Below, piece after piece: positions 46,026-56,062 of a stretch of DNA of 64,000 nucleotides. The stretch comes from Tubulanus polymorphus (lineage: Eukaryota > Nemertea > Palaeonemertea > Tubulaniformes > Tubulanidae), in assembly GCF_964204645.1 (NCBI RefSeq), contig NC_134028.1:14807263-14871262 (forward strand), in the 5' to 3' direction. The position numbers were made by a program, and so were the translations under genes. The notes beneath the pieces are model-generated. The model saw nothing but the letters and a program-made list of their open reading frames with translations, was not told the DNA's origin and made no database searches. How positions within the stretch are numbered: the stretch's first letter is position 1; every line of letters starts with the position of its first letter.

Positions 46026-46343
46026 TAGAAAAGCATTCTTAACAACAATAAATAACAGAATAAAACCAGCAAAAAACAATTTGAAATAAAAAAGTTAGTT
46101 GATGTTACAAAATAAATTGAACATAAAATATTGAAATTAGAAAAGATAAAAACTAAATATGGAGAGAAAGTATCAGCTAATTTAAGCTACTGCAATGTTA
46201 GTACATCGCGAGAATTTAAAGTATTTTTACCTGATAAATGGGTTTCATTGAGTACAGAGGAATTAAAAGATTTAGAAGGATTTAAAATAATCTATCATGG
46301 AAAATATGAAGATGGCCATCATGATTTAGAAATTGTTGATTAA
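46018..46343 (+). pseudogene. Small conserved element protein, copy B
   Basis: ATG at 46018 lies in the terminal repeat directly after TTATAA. MGDRKAFLTTINNRIKPAK is followed by a frameshift (about 46083), a TAA near 46111 and an open C-terminal part (46131-46343) ending HHDLEIVD. It aligns with the 39662 gene of element A, and the two copies keep complementary intact halves. The C-terminal part has FKVFLPDKW, a beta-rich stretch. Function unknown; the terminal position suggests an early or replication-related role. Confidence 0.5.
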
Positions 46344-46518
46344 ATTTAAAAAAATAAATTAATAAAAATAATGAATATCTAGAATCCGAAATGACTTATC
46401 TGGACAATCTAATTGCTCCGCATAGATAGACAAAAGTAGTGAGATGGTGCCGTACAGCACCCATATGGTGTTATTCAATTAATTAAAAAAATTATTTTTT
46501 TGCTTTTTTTCTAAAATA
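46344..46518. other. Convergent intergenic region
   Basis: Separates the plus-strand small gene from the minus-strand gene array. It contains A-runs and T-runs that could serve as terminators for both strands; no specific site can be proved. Confidence 0.35.
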
Positions 46519-46872
46519 TTAATCCATTTTTTTTATTATCAATTTTGGAATTTCAGAAGTATTTTCATTTTTGATAGCAGTTGTTTCAGAATTATTAATA
46601 TCATGAATTTTATTTGATTTCTTATACCAATTACACCCAATCAAAATGAATACAATTACAAATCCAACTGTAAAATATAGACATTTATCAAATATTCTAT
46701 TATTAGAAGGAGTAGAAATAACAATATTTTCATCATTTTTATTAACATTTTTATTACTTATTTTTTCTTTTATAGCTTTTTTATATTCTTGTGATTTAAT
46801 TCCTAATTGCCGAGACCATTCAATTTGTTTCTGAGTTCTCGGTTTTTTCTTCACTTCTTCCACCTTGTTCAT
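46519..46872 (-). CDS. Single-pass membrane protein, element B
   Basis: 117 codons, start TAATAAATGAACAAGG. A basic N-terminus (KKKPRTQKQIEWSRQLGIKS) precedes one transmembrane helix (YFTVGFVIVFILIGCNWY, about residues 66-85) and a polar tail. It overlaps the preceding gene by 53 bp. No stop or shift. No homologue named; in a virus-like element a virion membrane or minor capsid protein is plausible. Confidence 0.6.
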   Translation of the reverse strand: MNKVEEVKKKPRTQKQIEWSRQLGIKSQEYKKAIKEKISNKNVNKNDENIVISTPSNNRIFDKCLYFTVGFVIVFILIGCNWYKKSNKIHDINNSETTAIKNENTSEIPKLIIKKMD

Positions 46873-47410
46873 TTATTAAAGAAATATTTTTACTTTCAAT
46901 ATTTGAAAATGTTATAACTCCAGTTGATAATAATGTCATAAATCCACCTAATTGAAATGATAAATATCCAATCCATTTATTTAATTCAGTCATAACTAAA
47001 TAATCATTTTTTAAATCAGCATATAATCTATTTTCATCTTGAATTGGTAGTATATAATTACATAATTTACTATAACCTTTTACTACATTTTCTGATATCG
47101 CGTCATTAATTCTAGCTTTTCTCGCGGCTTCATAAATCTTAAATAATCTAATAATTTCATCTGATTTCATTGTATCTAATTCATTATAAGTTAAATTTTT
47201 ACCGACAAAATTTTTACATTTTCCAGATACTATTAATATTTCTAATTGATGTTTACAATAAAGATAATATTCATAATTATTATTTGTTGTAACATTATTT
47301 AAAGCACCATCATCTGGAGTTAATTTTGTTTCTGTTATTCCTAAATCATCTGAAGTTTTTTCAATTGGAACATCACAATTTTTAGATTTTCTTTTCTTTT
47401 CACCTCCCAT
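46820..47410 (-). CDS. Conserved element protein with hydrophobic C-terminal segment
   Basis: 196 codons from an ATG with the standard promoter (ACTAATTTGTTTGTTATATAAATGG). It is mostly polar and helical, with NKWIGYLSFQLGGFMTLLST near residues 145-170 as the one hydrophobic stretch. Intact. It lies between the capsid gene and the small membrane gene and ends inside the latter. Function unknown. Confidence 0.6.
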   Translation of the reverse strand: MGGEKKRKSKNCDVPIEKTSDDLGITETKLTPDDGALNNVTTNNNYEYYLYCKHQLEILIVSGKCKNFVGKNLTYNELDTMKSDEIIRLFKIYEAARKARINDAISENVVKGYSKLCNYILPIQDENRLYADLKNDYLVMTELNKWIGYLSFQLGGFMTLLSTGVITFSNIESKNISLINEQGGRSEEKTENSETN

Positions 47411-47432
47411 TTATATAACAAACAAATTAGTT
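47411..47432 (-). promoter_or_regulatory. Late-type promoter
   Basis: Minus strand AACTAATTTGTTTGTTATATAA immediately before ATGG, a variant of the T-run plus ATAAATG motif. Confidence 0.5.
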
Positions 47433-47439
47433 GTGTTGT

Positions 47440-47712
47440 TGCAACTAGAATTCAACTAGAATGTAACTAGAATTGAACTAGATTAACAAGCTAGTTGAAA
47501 TATTGTTGTTTTTATTTATTTCTTGTTAAATCTAGTTGATTTTTGTTCCAACTACCAATAACTAGAATTCAACTAGAATGTAACTAAAAATATACTAGAT
47601 TAACAAGCTAGTTAAAATATTGCTGAATTTTATTTGATTTTTGTTTCAAATACCAATAACTAGAATTCAACTAGAATGTAAATAAATATGTAATAGATTA
47701 ACAAACCTGTTG
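47440..47712. repeat. Irregular tandem repeat between two genes
   Basis: Three units starting AACTAGAATTCAACTAGAATG at 47443, 47560 and 47658, each followed by CTAGATTAACAAGCTAGTT or a variant. The AACTAG/CTAGTT words make each unit partly palindromic. Confidence 0.65.
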
Positions 47713-47715
47713 AAT

Positions 47716-49530
47716 TTAAATAAATTCATATTGAAATGGGTGTTGTAATCTAAATAATAATTTTGATCTTTTATTATTTTTGGAATATGTTGCAATGGTA
47801 AAAAATATAATTATACCTTTAATAGATCTTCTTGGGAAGTTAATATTCTCATTAATTATTTCATCATTTGCATTAAAAGTTACAGTTTTAAATTTATCAA
47901 TATAATCATATAATAATGAAAATCCTTGATTGTATTGAGTTTGAATTGTGTTAGCAATATTTTCATTAGTTACTGTGTTATATTCTAAACATATATTCGA
48001 TAATTTATAACCCATATCTTTAACAACGCTAGATAATACAATTTCATTTACAGGAGCAAATGTTATCTCAAATATAATATCTTCTTGAATTACATATTTA
48101 TATAAAGGTGCATTATTATCTATCAATTCAAAGTCTAATGGAATTTTATATTTGCTTCCATAAATCTTTTTTATCAAATTATCCGTAGCATTAGTTATTA
48201 TTGCATTATTAGCTTCTGATGTTTATTATGGTTTTCTGATTGGATGCCTTGAAATATCATATTATTTTCTTTTTTTAACCTTAAATCTTTATAATGCATA
48301 AATAGATTATATTCATCTAATGAGAAAACTGTTTCTGGACCAATCTTTATAGTTAATTTTTTAATCAAATATCTCCCAACATTATCGACAACATAATTAT
48401 TATCATGACCAGTTACTTTTATATCGGCTGATAAATAAATACTATTTGGAACATAAAAAGTATTTTGTGTAAGACGTTTTCGTATCGAATATTCCCCCTA
48501 TCGGAAAAACGACAATGTCGATGCGTAAAAGCGCTCAAATCGTCAGGAAAAGCACTTTTCGGACCGAAAACGTCGTTCAGCGCGAGAAAAGACGTTTTCG
48601 TATCAAATATTCCCCCTATCGGAAAAACGACAATGTCGATGCGTAAAAGCGCTCAAATCGTCAGGAAAAGCACTTTTCGACGCGAAAACCTCGTTCAGCG
48701 CGAGAAAAGACGTTTTCGTGTCAAATATTCCCCCTATCGGAAAAACGACAATGTCGATGCGTAAAAGCGCTCAAATCGTCAGGAAAAGCACTTTTCGACG
48801 CGAAAACGTCGTTCAGCGCGAGAAAATACGTTTTCGTATCAAATGTTCCCCCTATCGGAAAAACGACAATGTCGATGCGTAAAAGCGCTCAAATCGTCAG
48901 GAAAAGCACTTTTCGACGCGAAAACGTCGTTCAGCGCGAGAAAAGACGTTTTCGTATCAAATATTCCCCCTATCGGAAAAACGACAATGTCGATGCGTAA
49001 AAGCGCTCAAATCGTCAGGAAAAGCACTTTTCGACGCGAAAACGTCGTTCAGCGCGAGAAAATACGTTTTCGTATCAAATATTCCCCCTATCGGAAAAAC
49101 GACAATGTCGATGCGTAAAAGCGCTCAAATCGTCAGGAAAAGCACTTTTCGACGCGAAAACGTCGTTCAGCGCGAGAAAAGACGTTTTCGTATCAAATAT
49201 TCCCCCTATCGGAAAAACGACAATGTCGATGCGTAAAAGCGCTCAAATCGTCAGGAAAAGCACTTTTCGACGCGAAAACGTCGTACAGCGCGAGAAAAGA
49301 CGTTTTCGTATCAAATATTCCCCCTATCGGAAAAACGACAATGTCGATGCGTAAAAGCGCTCAAATCGTCAGGAAAAGCACTTTTCGGACCGAAAACGTC
49401 GTTCAGCATATAAAGTTTTATCGGGATTAATATTTGAAGGATTATGAGTGATTATATGATGTGATCTTTCTGCTTTAATAGCATTAGATATTCTAGAAAT
49501 CTTAGAAGGACTTATATAACTCCCACTCAT
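47716..49530 (-). pseudogene. Double-jelly-roll-type major capsid protein, interrupted by a minisatellite
   Basis: Start MSGSYISPSKISRISNAIKA at 49530 with TTTTTGTTAAATAAATG upstream. About 40 codons in, the frame enters the minisatellite (48465-49410) and resumes at 48464 with FYVPNSIYLSADIKVTGHD, VDNVGRYLIKKL, GPETVFSLDEYNLFMHYKDL and MIFQGIQSE. After a frameshift near 48215 it continues through YGSKYKIPLDFELID, DIIFEITFAPVNE and QYNQGFSLLYDYI to INFPRRSIKGIIIFF. These blocks fit the Polinton/Maverick major capsid family as I know it; no structure prediction was possible. The C-terminal jelly-roll end is lost after another frameshift. Confidence 0.7.
48465..49410. repeat. 118-bp CpG-rich minisatellite, eight copies
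   Basis: GACGTTTTCG starts at 48473, 48591 and 48709, then at 118-bp steps to 49299. Units contain CCCCCTATCGGAAAAACGAC and TTTTCGACGCGAAAACGTCG, are rich in CpG and short inverted words, and differ by only a few bases. The frames open on the plus strand across it are by-products of the repeat. Composition is unlike anything else in the element. Confidence 0.9.
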
Positions 49531-49544
49531 TTATTTAACAAAAA

Positions 49545-51014
49545 GATTAATTATTTTTTTCTTTATTATTTTTTCTTGATATCTTTTTGATATCATATTC
49601 ACTAACCCAAAAATAATAGCACTTACAACTGTAATTAAAAATAAAATAATATGTTCAGCAGCAAAGTTACGAATATTACCTACAGATTTCAATATAAAAC
49701 CATCAATTGATGCAATAATTCCTGGTAAAGCTGCAGCAGATTTTTTAGATAGTTCCCATAAATATTTTGCTAATTTCTTTAAACCATCCTTAACTTTATC
49801 TTTTATAGAATTATTATCATTCGGGGTTTATCCGGTTTACTGGGAGTAGGAGTAGATTTCAAAGAATTTGATATTGCTAAACCAATTGTTGTAAATAACA
49901 TAGTTACAGCTGTTAGAATTGAAAGAATTGTTATTCCTTCTAATTTAAATAATAACTTTATTCTATCTTTTAATGATATTTCAGAATTTGGTTTAATCAA
50001 CAGATCTTTATAAATAACTTTTAATCTATTAATATTATAATCATATGATTTTAATAATAATTTAATTTCTTCTTTCTGTACTTCTAAATTATCTTTTAAA
50101 TTATAAATTTCTTTTTCTAATCGTAATTCTTTTTGCCTATATTCTATTTCATCAATTACTCGATGATCTAAATCAGACTTTAATTGTTCTATTTCTTTAT
50201 TTTTATCAGTTAATTCTTTTTCTAAAAATCTAATTTTAAAATCTCTTATACTTTTATTATGTGCAATTTTATCAGCTTCATTTCTTATACTAATAATTTC
50301 TCTAATTGCTTTATCAGAAAATATATTTAAATCTTCTAATTGTTGATCTGTTGCATCAATTAATCCATTCGGTAAAAGTTTTTCAATTGGAACTTTATTT
50401 GATTTAAGTTTACTAGTTTTGGAAGTTATATTCTGTTCAGAAGTTGTTTCTGTTTCTGATTTCTTTTTGATTATTTCAAATAATTCATTAATTCTTTGTT
50501 TAAATACGTCTATATCATTACCAGTTAATTCTTGTTTTATAACATCAGTTATTACATTACTATTACTAATTCTTTTAATTCTATCTGGATCTAAATCACT
50601 CAAAGTTGATTTTGTTAATATTTTATTTTTATTATTTTTATAAGTGATATCAATATAATAATCACCTTTCAAATGATAATACCATTTACCATTATCTAAA
50701 AATTTTAATTGATCTGCTAAAGGTCCAACGTCTTCATCATTTATGTTAAGTTTAGAATTTTCAATTATACGTTCTAATTTAGGTATTTTGTTTAAATTAT
50801 CTAAATCGTGTTTTACTAAATCTGGGTCTAAATTTTCATGATTTAATTGTGATTCTGCATTTTTAATATAATCAGGCATATTTAAATTATTACTATATTC
50901 TGGCTCATTACCGTCATTAAAACTTGTTTCACTAAAATCAGGTTGTTGTTCATCAGTTATGCCAGGTTCATCAAAATTATCCATTCCAATATCTTCTCCA
51001 CCTTCTACATCCAT
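49545..51014 (-). pseudogene. Virion-type coiled-coil membrane protein, one frameshift
   Basis: 403 codons from MDVEGGEDIGMDNFDEP, preceded by AATTTTTTTATTATATAAATGG. The N-terminal half is acidic and low in structure, residues about 245-335 are heptad-like coiled coil, and a hydrophobic segment (LSILTAVTMLFTTIGLAI) follows at about 365-385. A frameshift near 49820 diverts the end. In the shifted frame about 90 more residues are open, with AAALPGIIASIDGF and a second hydrophobic segment (IILFLITVVSAIIFGLV). I recall proteins of this layout in other animal Maverick-type elements but cannot name a function. Confidence 0.6.
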
Positions 51015-51036
51015 TTATATAATAAAAAAATTAAAA
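51015..51036 (-). promoter_or_regulatory. Late-type promoter filling the gap between two genes
   Basis: Minus strand TTTTAATTTTTTTATTATATAA before ATGG. It occupies the whole 16-bp gap after the stop of the upstream gene. Confidence 0.6.
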
Positions 51037-52417
51037 TTTAAAATATAATATTCCTCCCATAACAATTCCTATACAAGTTAAAGCTAATTTAGTATTTTCA
51101 TGGGATTTATTATCATTATCAATTTTAATTATATCATGTTGAATATTATCAGTTTTAATATGTTCTGTAGTATTGCAATCTTTTATTTTTGAATCATAAT
51201 CCAATTTAATATTTTTAGTTTTAGTTTCAGTTGATTGAATATGTTTTTTATTTTTTTCACCTTCCATTAATTTTGGAGCAGTAATAATCTTTTTATTTAT
51301 ATCATTTAATCCAAATGAATTATTTATTGTTGCAGTTTTAATTAGATTATTATAACCAATTATATTTCCCAATTTTAGTACTAAATCATTAGAAATAATT
51401 AATAGATTAGGGCCTATACAATAATTTAATCTAATATGTGATTTATCTAAATAATTTTGATATCTTACAATGTTTTCTGGAATAGATCTATTTTTATCAT
51501 TATGAATTGAATCTTCAAATAATACTTTGAATTGTTTCTGTGTATCAAATGATGTATTTAAATTTCCAATTATTGGGGATCTTGTTTCAACTTGCGCACC
51601 TAAAATACATATCAAATAAGTTCTAATAGATTGATTTATTCTTTGTATACCTGATTTAGTAAAACCTTCACTATTTTCTAAAATAAAATAAACCCAACCA
51701 TTATTGTTTTCTTGTTTTAAATGATCATAAAATTTCGGTAATTTATTGAAATATAACTTCTAAATCCTTTGTTTCTATTTTACCATAACCTAATTTATTA
51801 TTATAGATATTATAAAAGCTATTAGATGGTATGGGAAGTGTACAATATGCTGCAACATTTTCAGGGCAAGGAAGTGATCTTATTGTTCCAATTTTTGTTC
51901 TAAAATCAGAATTATTTATATCTATATTAAATTCATTGCAAATTTTATAAAACTTTGATAAATTAATATTATTATCTAATTCTTTAAAATATCTAGATCC
52001 TGGTAAAGCGCACTCTAATTCATTTAATATTATTCTGATTTGAAAGTATGTATGAAATCTAAATAAACTTTGAATTAATTTATATTTAGAATTATTCAAA
52101 TGATCATTCCAACTAATTCCATAACCTGTTGTTGCACAATAAACAGCAAAATTTAATTGGTTCTGCCAATACTTCATATTAGATTTTAATAACCATTGTT
52201 TTTCATCTTTCAATTTTTTAAAATTAATTAAATATACATGAAATATATTTTCCATCTTTGCATTAAAATTATTAGTTTCAGTAACATAAATTTCTAAATT
52301 AGTTAATGAATCTAAAACTTCATTTCTATATGTAATATCTTTATTAAAATCTATTGCAGGAATATTATATTTAATTGATTTATTATATTGGAAAGCTTTT
52401 GGAAAACTATCTACCAT
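51031..52417 (-). pseudogene. 462-residue conserved element protein, frameshifted copy
   Basis: The same gene as the intact copy at 58915-60303. A 2-bp deletion near 51760 shifts the frame after residue about 220, leaving 51743-52417 and 51031-51615 as separate open parts. The other copy has the two bases, so the loss happened after the tandem duplication or is an allelic difference. Features are described at the intact copy. Confidence 0.8.
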
Positions 52418-52440
52418 TTATATAATAAAAAAATTAATAA
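52418..52440 (-). promoter_or_regulatory. Late-type promoter
   Basis: Minus strand TTAATTTTTTTATTATATAA then ATGG. The T-run begins within the last codons of the upstream gene. Confidence 0.6.
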
Positions 52441-52859
52441 TTTATTAATTCTTTTAATAATTTATCTTGTTCTTCAACTGTTATATGACCATTTAAACTT
52501 ATTATATAATCTAGTGTATTTTTTAATTTATTAATTTCTTTTATATTCGTTTTAATTTTTTCTTTATTACTTTTTATATTCAATTTTGAACTTATACCGG
52601 TTAAAACACTTGATGATAATCCTAACACACCAATTGATATAGCTAAAGGTGTTAATGGACTGAAAATTGCTAGAAATGTTATTACAGAACTAATTGTAAC
52701 CGAACCACTTATAATCAAATAATATATAATTCTAGATTTTAAATATTTTTTCTTTTTAACTTTTAAATCATTTTCAAATTCTAATATTTGTTTTTCTAAA
52801 TATGTTTTTAATTTAGTTCTATTTATATCATGAGGAATAATATCAATATTATCATCCAT
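52434..52859 (-). CDS. Two-helix hydrophobic membrane protein
   Basis: 141 codons. A polar coiled-coil N-terminus (MDDNIDIIPHDINRTKLKTY) is followed by a long hydrophobic region at about residues 48-90 (SGSVTISSVITFLAIF, PLAISIGVLGLSSSVL) that could span a membrane twice, and a second short helix. Intact here and in the tandem copy (one substitution). The inverted element A copy (57412-57834) ends five codons early at a TAA in place of a Leu codon. Confidence 0.65.
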   Translation of the reverse strand: MDDNIDIIPHDINRTKLKTYLEKQILEFENDLKVKKKKYLKSRIIYYLIISGSVTISSVITFLAIFSPLTPLAISIGVLGLSSSVLTGISSKLNIKSNKEKIKTNIKEINKLKNTLDYIISLNGHITVEEQDKLLKELINY

Positions 52860-52878
52860 TTATTTAGCAAAAAAATTA

Positions 52879-53301
52879 CTAATTAGTAAACTTATAAGCA
52901 ACAAATATGACAATAACTGTTCCGCCTAAAATCCAAATTATTTCATATTTCTGTTGTTCTTTACTTGGGGTATAATAATCTGATAATTTAGGTTTGTATA
53001 GATGTAATTTTTCTTTATTGCTTACCGCGTTATATAAACTCATTGCAGCATCGACTGATTGAAAATCTCTATGTGAAATCTTCTGATCATATAATTCCTT
53101 GTTAATATAATCCATATAGTTTTGCCTCTTTTCTCTATATTCTTCTGCAGCTTTATTATATTTTTCTAATGCTAAGTTATGTCTTCTTTGTTCTCCTAAT
53201 GAACTATTTTTATCAATATGCTTGAATAAATATCAACCACCAGTAAATGCCAAAGCGTTAACAATTGCCGATCCTATAATAGTTATAATTGCAGATGCCA
53301 T
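52879..53301 (-). pseudogene. Membrane protein with coiled coil, TGA in the first hydrophobic segment
   Basis: Start at 53301 (MASAIITIIGSAIVNA) with TTTTTTCACTAAATAAATGG upstream. A hydrophobic glycine-rich opening is cut by TGA at 53233-53235. A charged coiled-coil segment follows, then a C-terminal transmembrane helix (IIWILGGTVIVIFVAYKF). The same TGA is in the tandem copy, while the element A copy at 57111 has Gly-Tyr there, so the lesion predates the duplication. The in-frame Met at 53115 could restart a 78-residue form. Confidence 0.6.
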
Positions 53302-53325
53302 TTATTTAGTGAAAAAATTATGCAT

Positions 53326-53547
53326 TTATATAATAGGAATATATTTTTGTTTTTCTAAATAATCAATAGTTAAATTAGATAAAGTAACTGCTAATGTTAA
53401 TTTTAAGATATCATTGATATCAAATCTATCAACATTAACAATTCCCATTTTAAATACTTTTTTTAATACCATTGAATAACCAACAGTTCCAACTGATAGT
53501 AATGCTACATTATATAATCCAGTTATTATCCACTTATTATCACTCAT
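53326..53547 (-). CDS. 73-residue hydrophobic protein
   Basis: Starts MSDNKWIITGLYNVALLSVG with no gap after the previous stop: the T-run of its promoter encodes the last residues (NFFGK) of the upstream gene and TAA joins ATG directly. One or two membrane segments (GLYNVALLSVGTVGYSMVL, ILKLTLAVTLSNL). Intact. Function unknown. Confidence 0.6.
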   Translation of the reverse strand: MSDNKWIITGLYNVALLSVGTVGYSMVLKKVFKMGIVNVDRFDINDILKLTLAVTLSNLTIDYLEKQKYIPII

Positions 53548-53907
53548 TTATTTACCAAAAAAATTACTATCTTCAATATATTTAGTAGTCTTATTTATAA
53601 TTATTTCAACATTTATTTCATTACTAGTTTCATGATTATCATATATTTTGGTTAATATGTTTTTAATATCATCTATGATAAAATCTTCATCTAATTCATA
53701 AAATCTTAAAGATTCTCTAATTAAATTAGTAATCTTTTCTACATTTAAAGTTTCTTTATCTATTGTTTTTTCATACTCAAATGTTGTTTCATTAGAAAAT
53801 GCAATATTTTTGATATGTATAATTACATCATTAATGTTAAATTTCATTTTTTTCTCGCGTTTAAAATCAAATCCAAAACATATACTCGGTCCAACAGTTA
53901 TATTCAT
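53548..53907 (-). CDS. 119-residue acidic protein
   Basis: Starts MNITVGPSICFGFDFKREKK, preceded by AATTTTTTCATTATATAAATG. No membrane segment; the C-terminal half is acidic and helical (ELDEDFIIDDIKNILTKIYD). It ends inside the next gene's promoter. The matching gene in element A is broken at FK/RE and at RESL/RFYE, the two edges of the small inverted piece described at 56546. Function unknown. Confidence 0.6.
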   Translation of the reverse strand: MNITVGPSICFGFDFKREKKMKFNINDVIIHIKNIAFSNETTFEYEKTIDKETLNVEKITNLIRESLRFYELDEDFIIDDIKNILTKIYDNHETSNEINVEIIINKTTKYIEDSNFFGK

Positions 53908-53926
53908 TTATATAATGAAAAAATTA
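53908..53926 (-). promoter_or_regulatory. Late-type promoter
   Basis: Minus strand AGTAATTTTTTCATTATATAA then ATG, filling the 16-bp gap after the penton-like gene. Confidence 0.6.
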
Positions 53927-54682
53927 CTCTTTACATCTTATAACTAATTCATAAATTACAGGAAAGTTATTCAAATCAATTAAATATCCATTATGATTTC
54001 TTATTTCTAATTTAAAATTATTAAATTGAGGAATACAAGGTTTAAAATCACATTCGTCTAAATTATAATTTATTTGCGTTCCAAATTGTTTGACATTCTT
54101 CAATGGTAAAATATTTAATATACTAGAATTACAAATTGTATCTTTAGTTGCTTCAAATGTTTTTGTAGGATCAATTAAATTGCAATAAATATAAAAATGT
54201 GTAAAAGGTATTATATTTGAATTACCGTCTACGTTTCCTGTAACAGTTTGTGGTTTAATTCCTAACAGTTTAGCTAAAGGTTTCCTTACCATAAATGCAT
54301 GTTTGCTTTCATCATCTAACTTTATTTTTATTTTATCAGAACTATCACTTTTTATAAATCTAATTGAAAATTTATATTCACTTCCAAGTTTTAGTCGTGC
54401 TCTCCGATTAATTTCTTGGGCTAATGTTTCTAAATTATATAACCCTGGTTTTAAAAATAGATGAAACCATTTATTTATAATTCTAATATGAATTAAAAAG
54501 ACTCTATGTTCAAGAGTTTTATCTGATATATTATAAAAAGAGTTACATAAACTTATATTAACTAATTTTAAATCTACACAATTCTTAAATTCTCTATCTA
54601 ATTGAACTAGTAAATTATGTGATTTATAATTTGTAAGTTTTCTACAATCAACAAATATTCTGTATTCTTTTAATTCACCCAT
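53924..54682 (-). CDS. Penton-like (minor capsid) protein, element B
   Basis: 252 codons, start MGELKEYRIFVDCRKLTNYK. A run of beta-strand-like segments ends in the pattern FNNFKLEIRNHNGYLIDLNN and FPVIYELVIR, which resembles the closing strands of single-jelly-roll penton/minor capsid proteins of Polintons and adintoviruses. The length fits. First in a colinear series that ends with the major capsid gene. Intact, and one residue different (Leu to Ser) in the tandem copy. Assignment as penton rests on pattern and context; structure prediction would settle it. Confidence 0.6.
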   Translation of the reverse strand: MGELKEYRIFVDCRKLTNYKSHNLLVQLDREFKNCVDLKLVNISLCNSFYNISDKTLEHRVFLIHIRIINKWFHLFLKPGLYNLETLAQEINRRARLKLGSEYKFSIRFIKSDSSDKIKIKLDDESKHAFMVRKPLAKLLGIKPQTVTGNVDGNSNIIPFTHFYIYCNLIDPTKTFEATKDTICNSSILNILPLKNVKQFGTQINYNLDECDFKPCIPQFNNFKLEIRNHNGYLIDLNNFPVIYELVIRCKE

Positions 54683-54740
54683 TATTTATAACACAAAAAA
54701 ATTACCTCTCATTACCACTAGTAATTTTTTTCCCTAATAA
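54683..54740. promoter_or_regulatory. Bidirectional promoter region
   Basis: 58 bp separate two divergent start codons. The minus side reads GGTAATTTTTTTGTGTTATAA then ATAATGG, and the plus side AGTAATTTTTTTCCCTAATAA then ATGG, with CTCATTACCACTAG shared between them. The plus side resembles the end of the terminal repeat (CTCATCACCACAAG). Confidence 0.65.
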
Positions 54741-56062
54741 ATGGATGAGAAGATACCATGCGAAATTTGTGGTGAACTTCTAAGAAAAAGTAATATGGCT
54801 CGACATATTAAAAAACATGATGAAAATTATAAACCCCTAAACTAAACTGCCCAAAATGTAATAAATCATTCTTAAGAAATTATGTTAAAAAACGTTCAGA
54901 GAAGTGTAAAATTAATAACGCAACGGTTAATGTTGATAGTAACGAAAGTAATAGTAATTCTGTTGAAGTTGAACCTGAAATTATTTGGAAAAGAGCTTTC
55001 TTATTCTATGACAAGGATAATATAAAAGGTTATATCTGCGAGCCTTGTCGAATGAAATTTAGTCCTGAAAATATAGAAGATTGGGAGAATCATCAATTTC
55101 GTAAAATACATATAGATAAAATTTCTTATAAATTTGAAAATGAATTCAATGAAAGAAAAAATAATATATTAGAAAAAATGAAATATGAGAAAACGTTACC
55201 AGATAATAAAGAAACAGTTGAAAAGTTAGAAAAACAATATAATGAATTAACAAGAAAAACATATTGTAAATATTGTAAATTGATTATTACAACAAGTAAT
55301 TCAAATCTACATAATAGAACAATAAAACATAAAGAAAACGTAAGAAAATACCAAGAGCTTAATGAAGATCTATTACCAATAAATTATAAACAAAAATGCC
55401 CACAATGTAATTATGCGACCTTAAGGCAATAAGGTACTTTGTTATTTTTTAATGAATGTGGATGGCAAAAGAATTTATGGGGTGAAGAAAAAACTAGAGA
55501 TTTTCTCATAGAACCAAAATTAAATTATCTAGATGAAATTTTTAAAATATTTTCTATAGAAGATCATACACCAGAATATATGCAATGGCTTGAAAAAATG
55601 AAAATGATAGAAAATAAAAATGGTGAAATAACTAAAAAAGATATTATAAAAACAATTATTCCATCAACATTTAACACAAAACAAAAGAAAATGTATTTAT
55701 ATTTATTATTAACGATTATTATGAAAAACCTAAATTAACAGAAGAAGATATGGAAAATATAAAAAAAACATTCAAACAAATATTAATGTCATTTGGAAAA
55801 TAGAATAACAGATTCAATTAATTATGAATTCTTTTTAAATAAGATTGTAAATTATTTAAACATCGATATTATAATTCCATTTGACGAATTAACAAACAAA
55901 AAGAAACAAAGTGAGCGATATGAAATGTGGTACAAGATAGAACTTTATTTAAATGAGAAAAATGAAATGGAAGAACCTAAACAAATTATACAAGAACAAT
56001 TAAATGAAAATGAAGAAGCCAATAGTGATTTCGAGTATGATGATATTGATTTTCTGTTTTAA
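54741..56062 (+). pseudogene. Multi-zinc-finger protein of element B, broken
   Basis: Starts MDEKIPCEICGELLRKSNMA, a C2H2 finger, then after a frameshift near 54835 CPKCNKSF, YICEPCRMKF, YCKYCKLII and CPQCNYATL, each a C-x2-C knuckle mostly with following His. An in-frame TAA at 55430-55432 and frameshifts near 55710 and 55800 divide the rest, which ends in an acidic tail (ANSDFEYDDIDFLF). It is convergent with PolB. The many Cys pairs suggest DNA or RNA binding. All lesions are shared with the tandem copy except a few substitutions. Confidence 0.6.

Noticed and set aside
48465-49118. Two plus-strand reading frames of about 90-100 codons with repeated RKSAQIVRKSTF-like segments
   Set aside because: They are translations of the 118-bp minisatellite; the real gene here is on the other strand and is interrupted by it.
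48465-49410. Possible CRISPR-like array
   Set aside because: Units are uniform 118-bp repeats without variable spacers, in animal-type DNA.
50419-50643. 74-codon plus-strand frame, repeated at 58303
   Set aside because: A shadow of the coiled-coil gene on the opposite strand.
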